NCBI RefSeq assembly: GCF_029360665.1
Contig: NZ_JARDUB010000003.1
Location: 186,001 to 250,000, forward strand
Length of the DNA: 64,000 nucleotides
Direction: 5' to 3'
DNA from: Eudoraea chungangensis
GTDB taxonomy: Bacteria; Bacteroidota; Bacteroidia; Flavobacteriales; Flavobacteriaceae
The translations under genes were made by a program, and so were the position numbers. Each line of letters opens with the position of its first letter. Position 1 is the stretch's first letter. The notes under the pieces are model-generated. The model saw only the letters and a program-made list of their open reading frames with translations. It was not told where the DNA came from and did no database searches. Below are positions 63,396 to 64,000 of this stretch, in pieces.

Positions 63396-64000
63396 TGAAT
63401 AGTACAAATTGGATCCTTTTTATACTCTTAATACAGCTTATCCATTTTCTTGGGACTTGGAAATTGTATATTAAAGCGGGAAGAAAACCATGGGAGGCGG
63501 CCATTCCTATTTACAATGCCATCGTCTTAATGCAAATAATTAAGAGACCAAAATGGTGGGTGATTTTATTATTTATTCCAATTATTAACCTTCTCATGTT
63601 CCCGGTAGTTTGGGTAGAAACCATTAGAAGTTTTGGCAGAAATAGCCTAATGGATACTTGGCTTGTAATTCTCACTCTCGGCTTTTACATATATTACGTA
63701 AACTATTTTGTAGAGGTTAGCTATGTCCCTGATAGAAGTCTGCACCCAAAAAGTGCTATCGGAGAATGGGTAAGTTCCATTGTATTTGCCGTTGTAGCAG
63801 CCACCCTTGTGCATACATATTTTATACAACCTTATGTTATACCAACAGGTTCCTTAGAAAGAACGCTGAGGATTGGGGATCTCCTCTTTGTGAGTAAATT
63901 TCATTTTGGCGCAAGGGCACCGATGACTACCGTTGCAGCGCCAATGGTTCATGATACAATTCCTGTTTTAGGGATAAGATCCTATCTAAAAAAACCACAA
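63396..64000 (+). CDS. lepB: Signal peptidase I, N-terminal part
   Basis: The gene starts with ATG 63396 and runs off the window after 201 codons. The first helices (NWILFILLIQLIHFLGTW, and WWVILLFIPIINLLMFPVVW) belong to an N-terminal membrane extension typical of Bacteroidota LepB. The third membrane segment is SIVFAVVAATLVHTYFIQPY, followed directly by PTGSLERTLRIGDLLFVSKF, where the Ser is the catalytic nucleophile. The Lys region and later boxes lie outside. It cleaves signal peptides from exported preproteins. It follows dapB by 52 bases. Confidence 0.92.

Overview
The window looks like chromosomal DNA from a marine-type member of the Flavobacteriaceae (Bacteroidota). The sequence is AT-rich and Shine-Dalgarno sites are largely absent. 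Promoter-like boxes fit the Bacteroidota -7 consensus TAnnTTTG. The families are characteristic: DUF6090, DUF5916, DUF6607, HmuY, a type B T9SS sorting domain with SprB-like repeats, a NagB-LmbE fusion, and a udk-divIC-mutA-scpA operon. The genus cannot be named from the sequence alone.

Layout: 1-7.2 kb holds the end of a Gfo/Idh/MocA oxidoreductase and small housekeeping or accessory genes (VOC, DUF1801, DUF5916 barrel, flavodoxin-like, RluA, lipoprotein hydrolase). 7.2-20 kb is an accessory stretch of single genes, all on the + strand: two DUF6090 paralogues around a DUF1254 protein, a sulfatase, a lipoprotein, DUF4345, DUF1028, an S9 peptidase and an M20 amidohydrolase. Their gaps contain a recurrent ~110-140 bp hairpin-bearing repeat and decayed coding remnants. 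20-21 kb has a CAAX-type protease and tRNA-Pro(GGG). 21.2-26.7 kb is a divergent heme/iron locus: TonB receptor, IPT-HmuY lipoprotein and DoxX-like protein on the - strand; DUF6607, FMN-binding protein and a membrane protein on the + strand, with a 17-bp near-palindrome between them. 26.8-32.5 kb has a large sulfatase, an MFS transporter, a uracil-DNA glycosylase family protein and a decayed esterase. 32.6-40.9 kb is one gene for a 2777-residue SprB-like surface protein.

41-42.6 kb carries a sorbosone-type dehydrogenase with a small cytochrome c. 42.6-51.8 kb is a peptidoglycan-recycling cluster: DeoR regulator and murQ on the - strand; NagB-LmbE fusion, GH10-like hydrolase, AmpG-like permease, NagZ and AnmK on the + strand. 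A phased direct-repeat operator lies between the two arms. Together these can import and hydrolyse anhydromuropeptides, phosphorylate anhMurNAc, cleave the lactyl ether and deaminate glucosamine-6-P. No separate NagA is present, so the fused LmbE domain is a candidate deacetylase.

52-60.2 kb is the propionyl-CoA to succinyl-CoA route: a three-subunit biotin-dependent carboxylase divergent from udk-divIC-mutA-scpA. 60.3-64 kb is the core set parA-parB-DUF5683-dapB-lepB, the last running off the window.

The most interesting unexplained items are the repeat-punctuated single-gene array (7-20 kb), the NagB-LmbE fusion with its phased operator, the flavinylated-protein arm of the heme locus, and the sulfatase with CSVTR in place of CxPxR.
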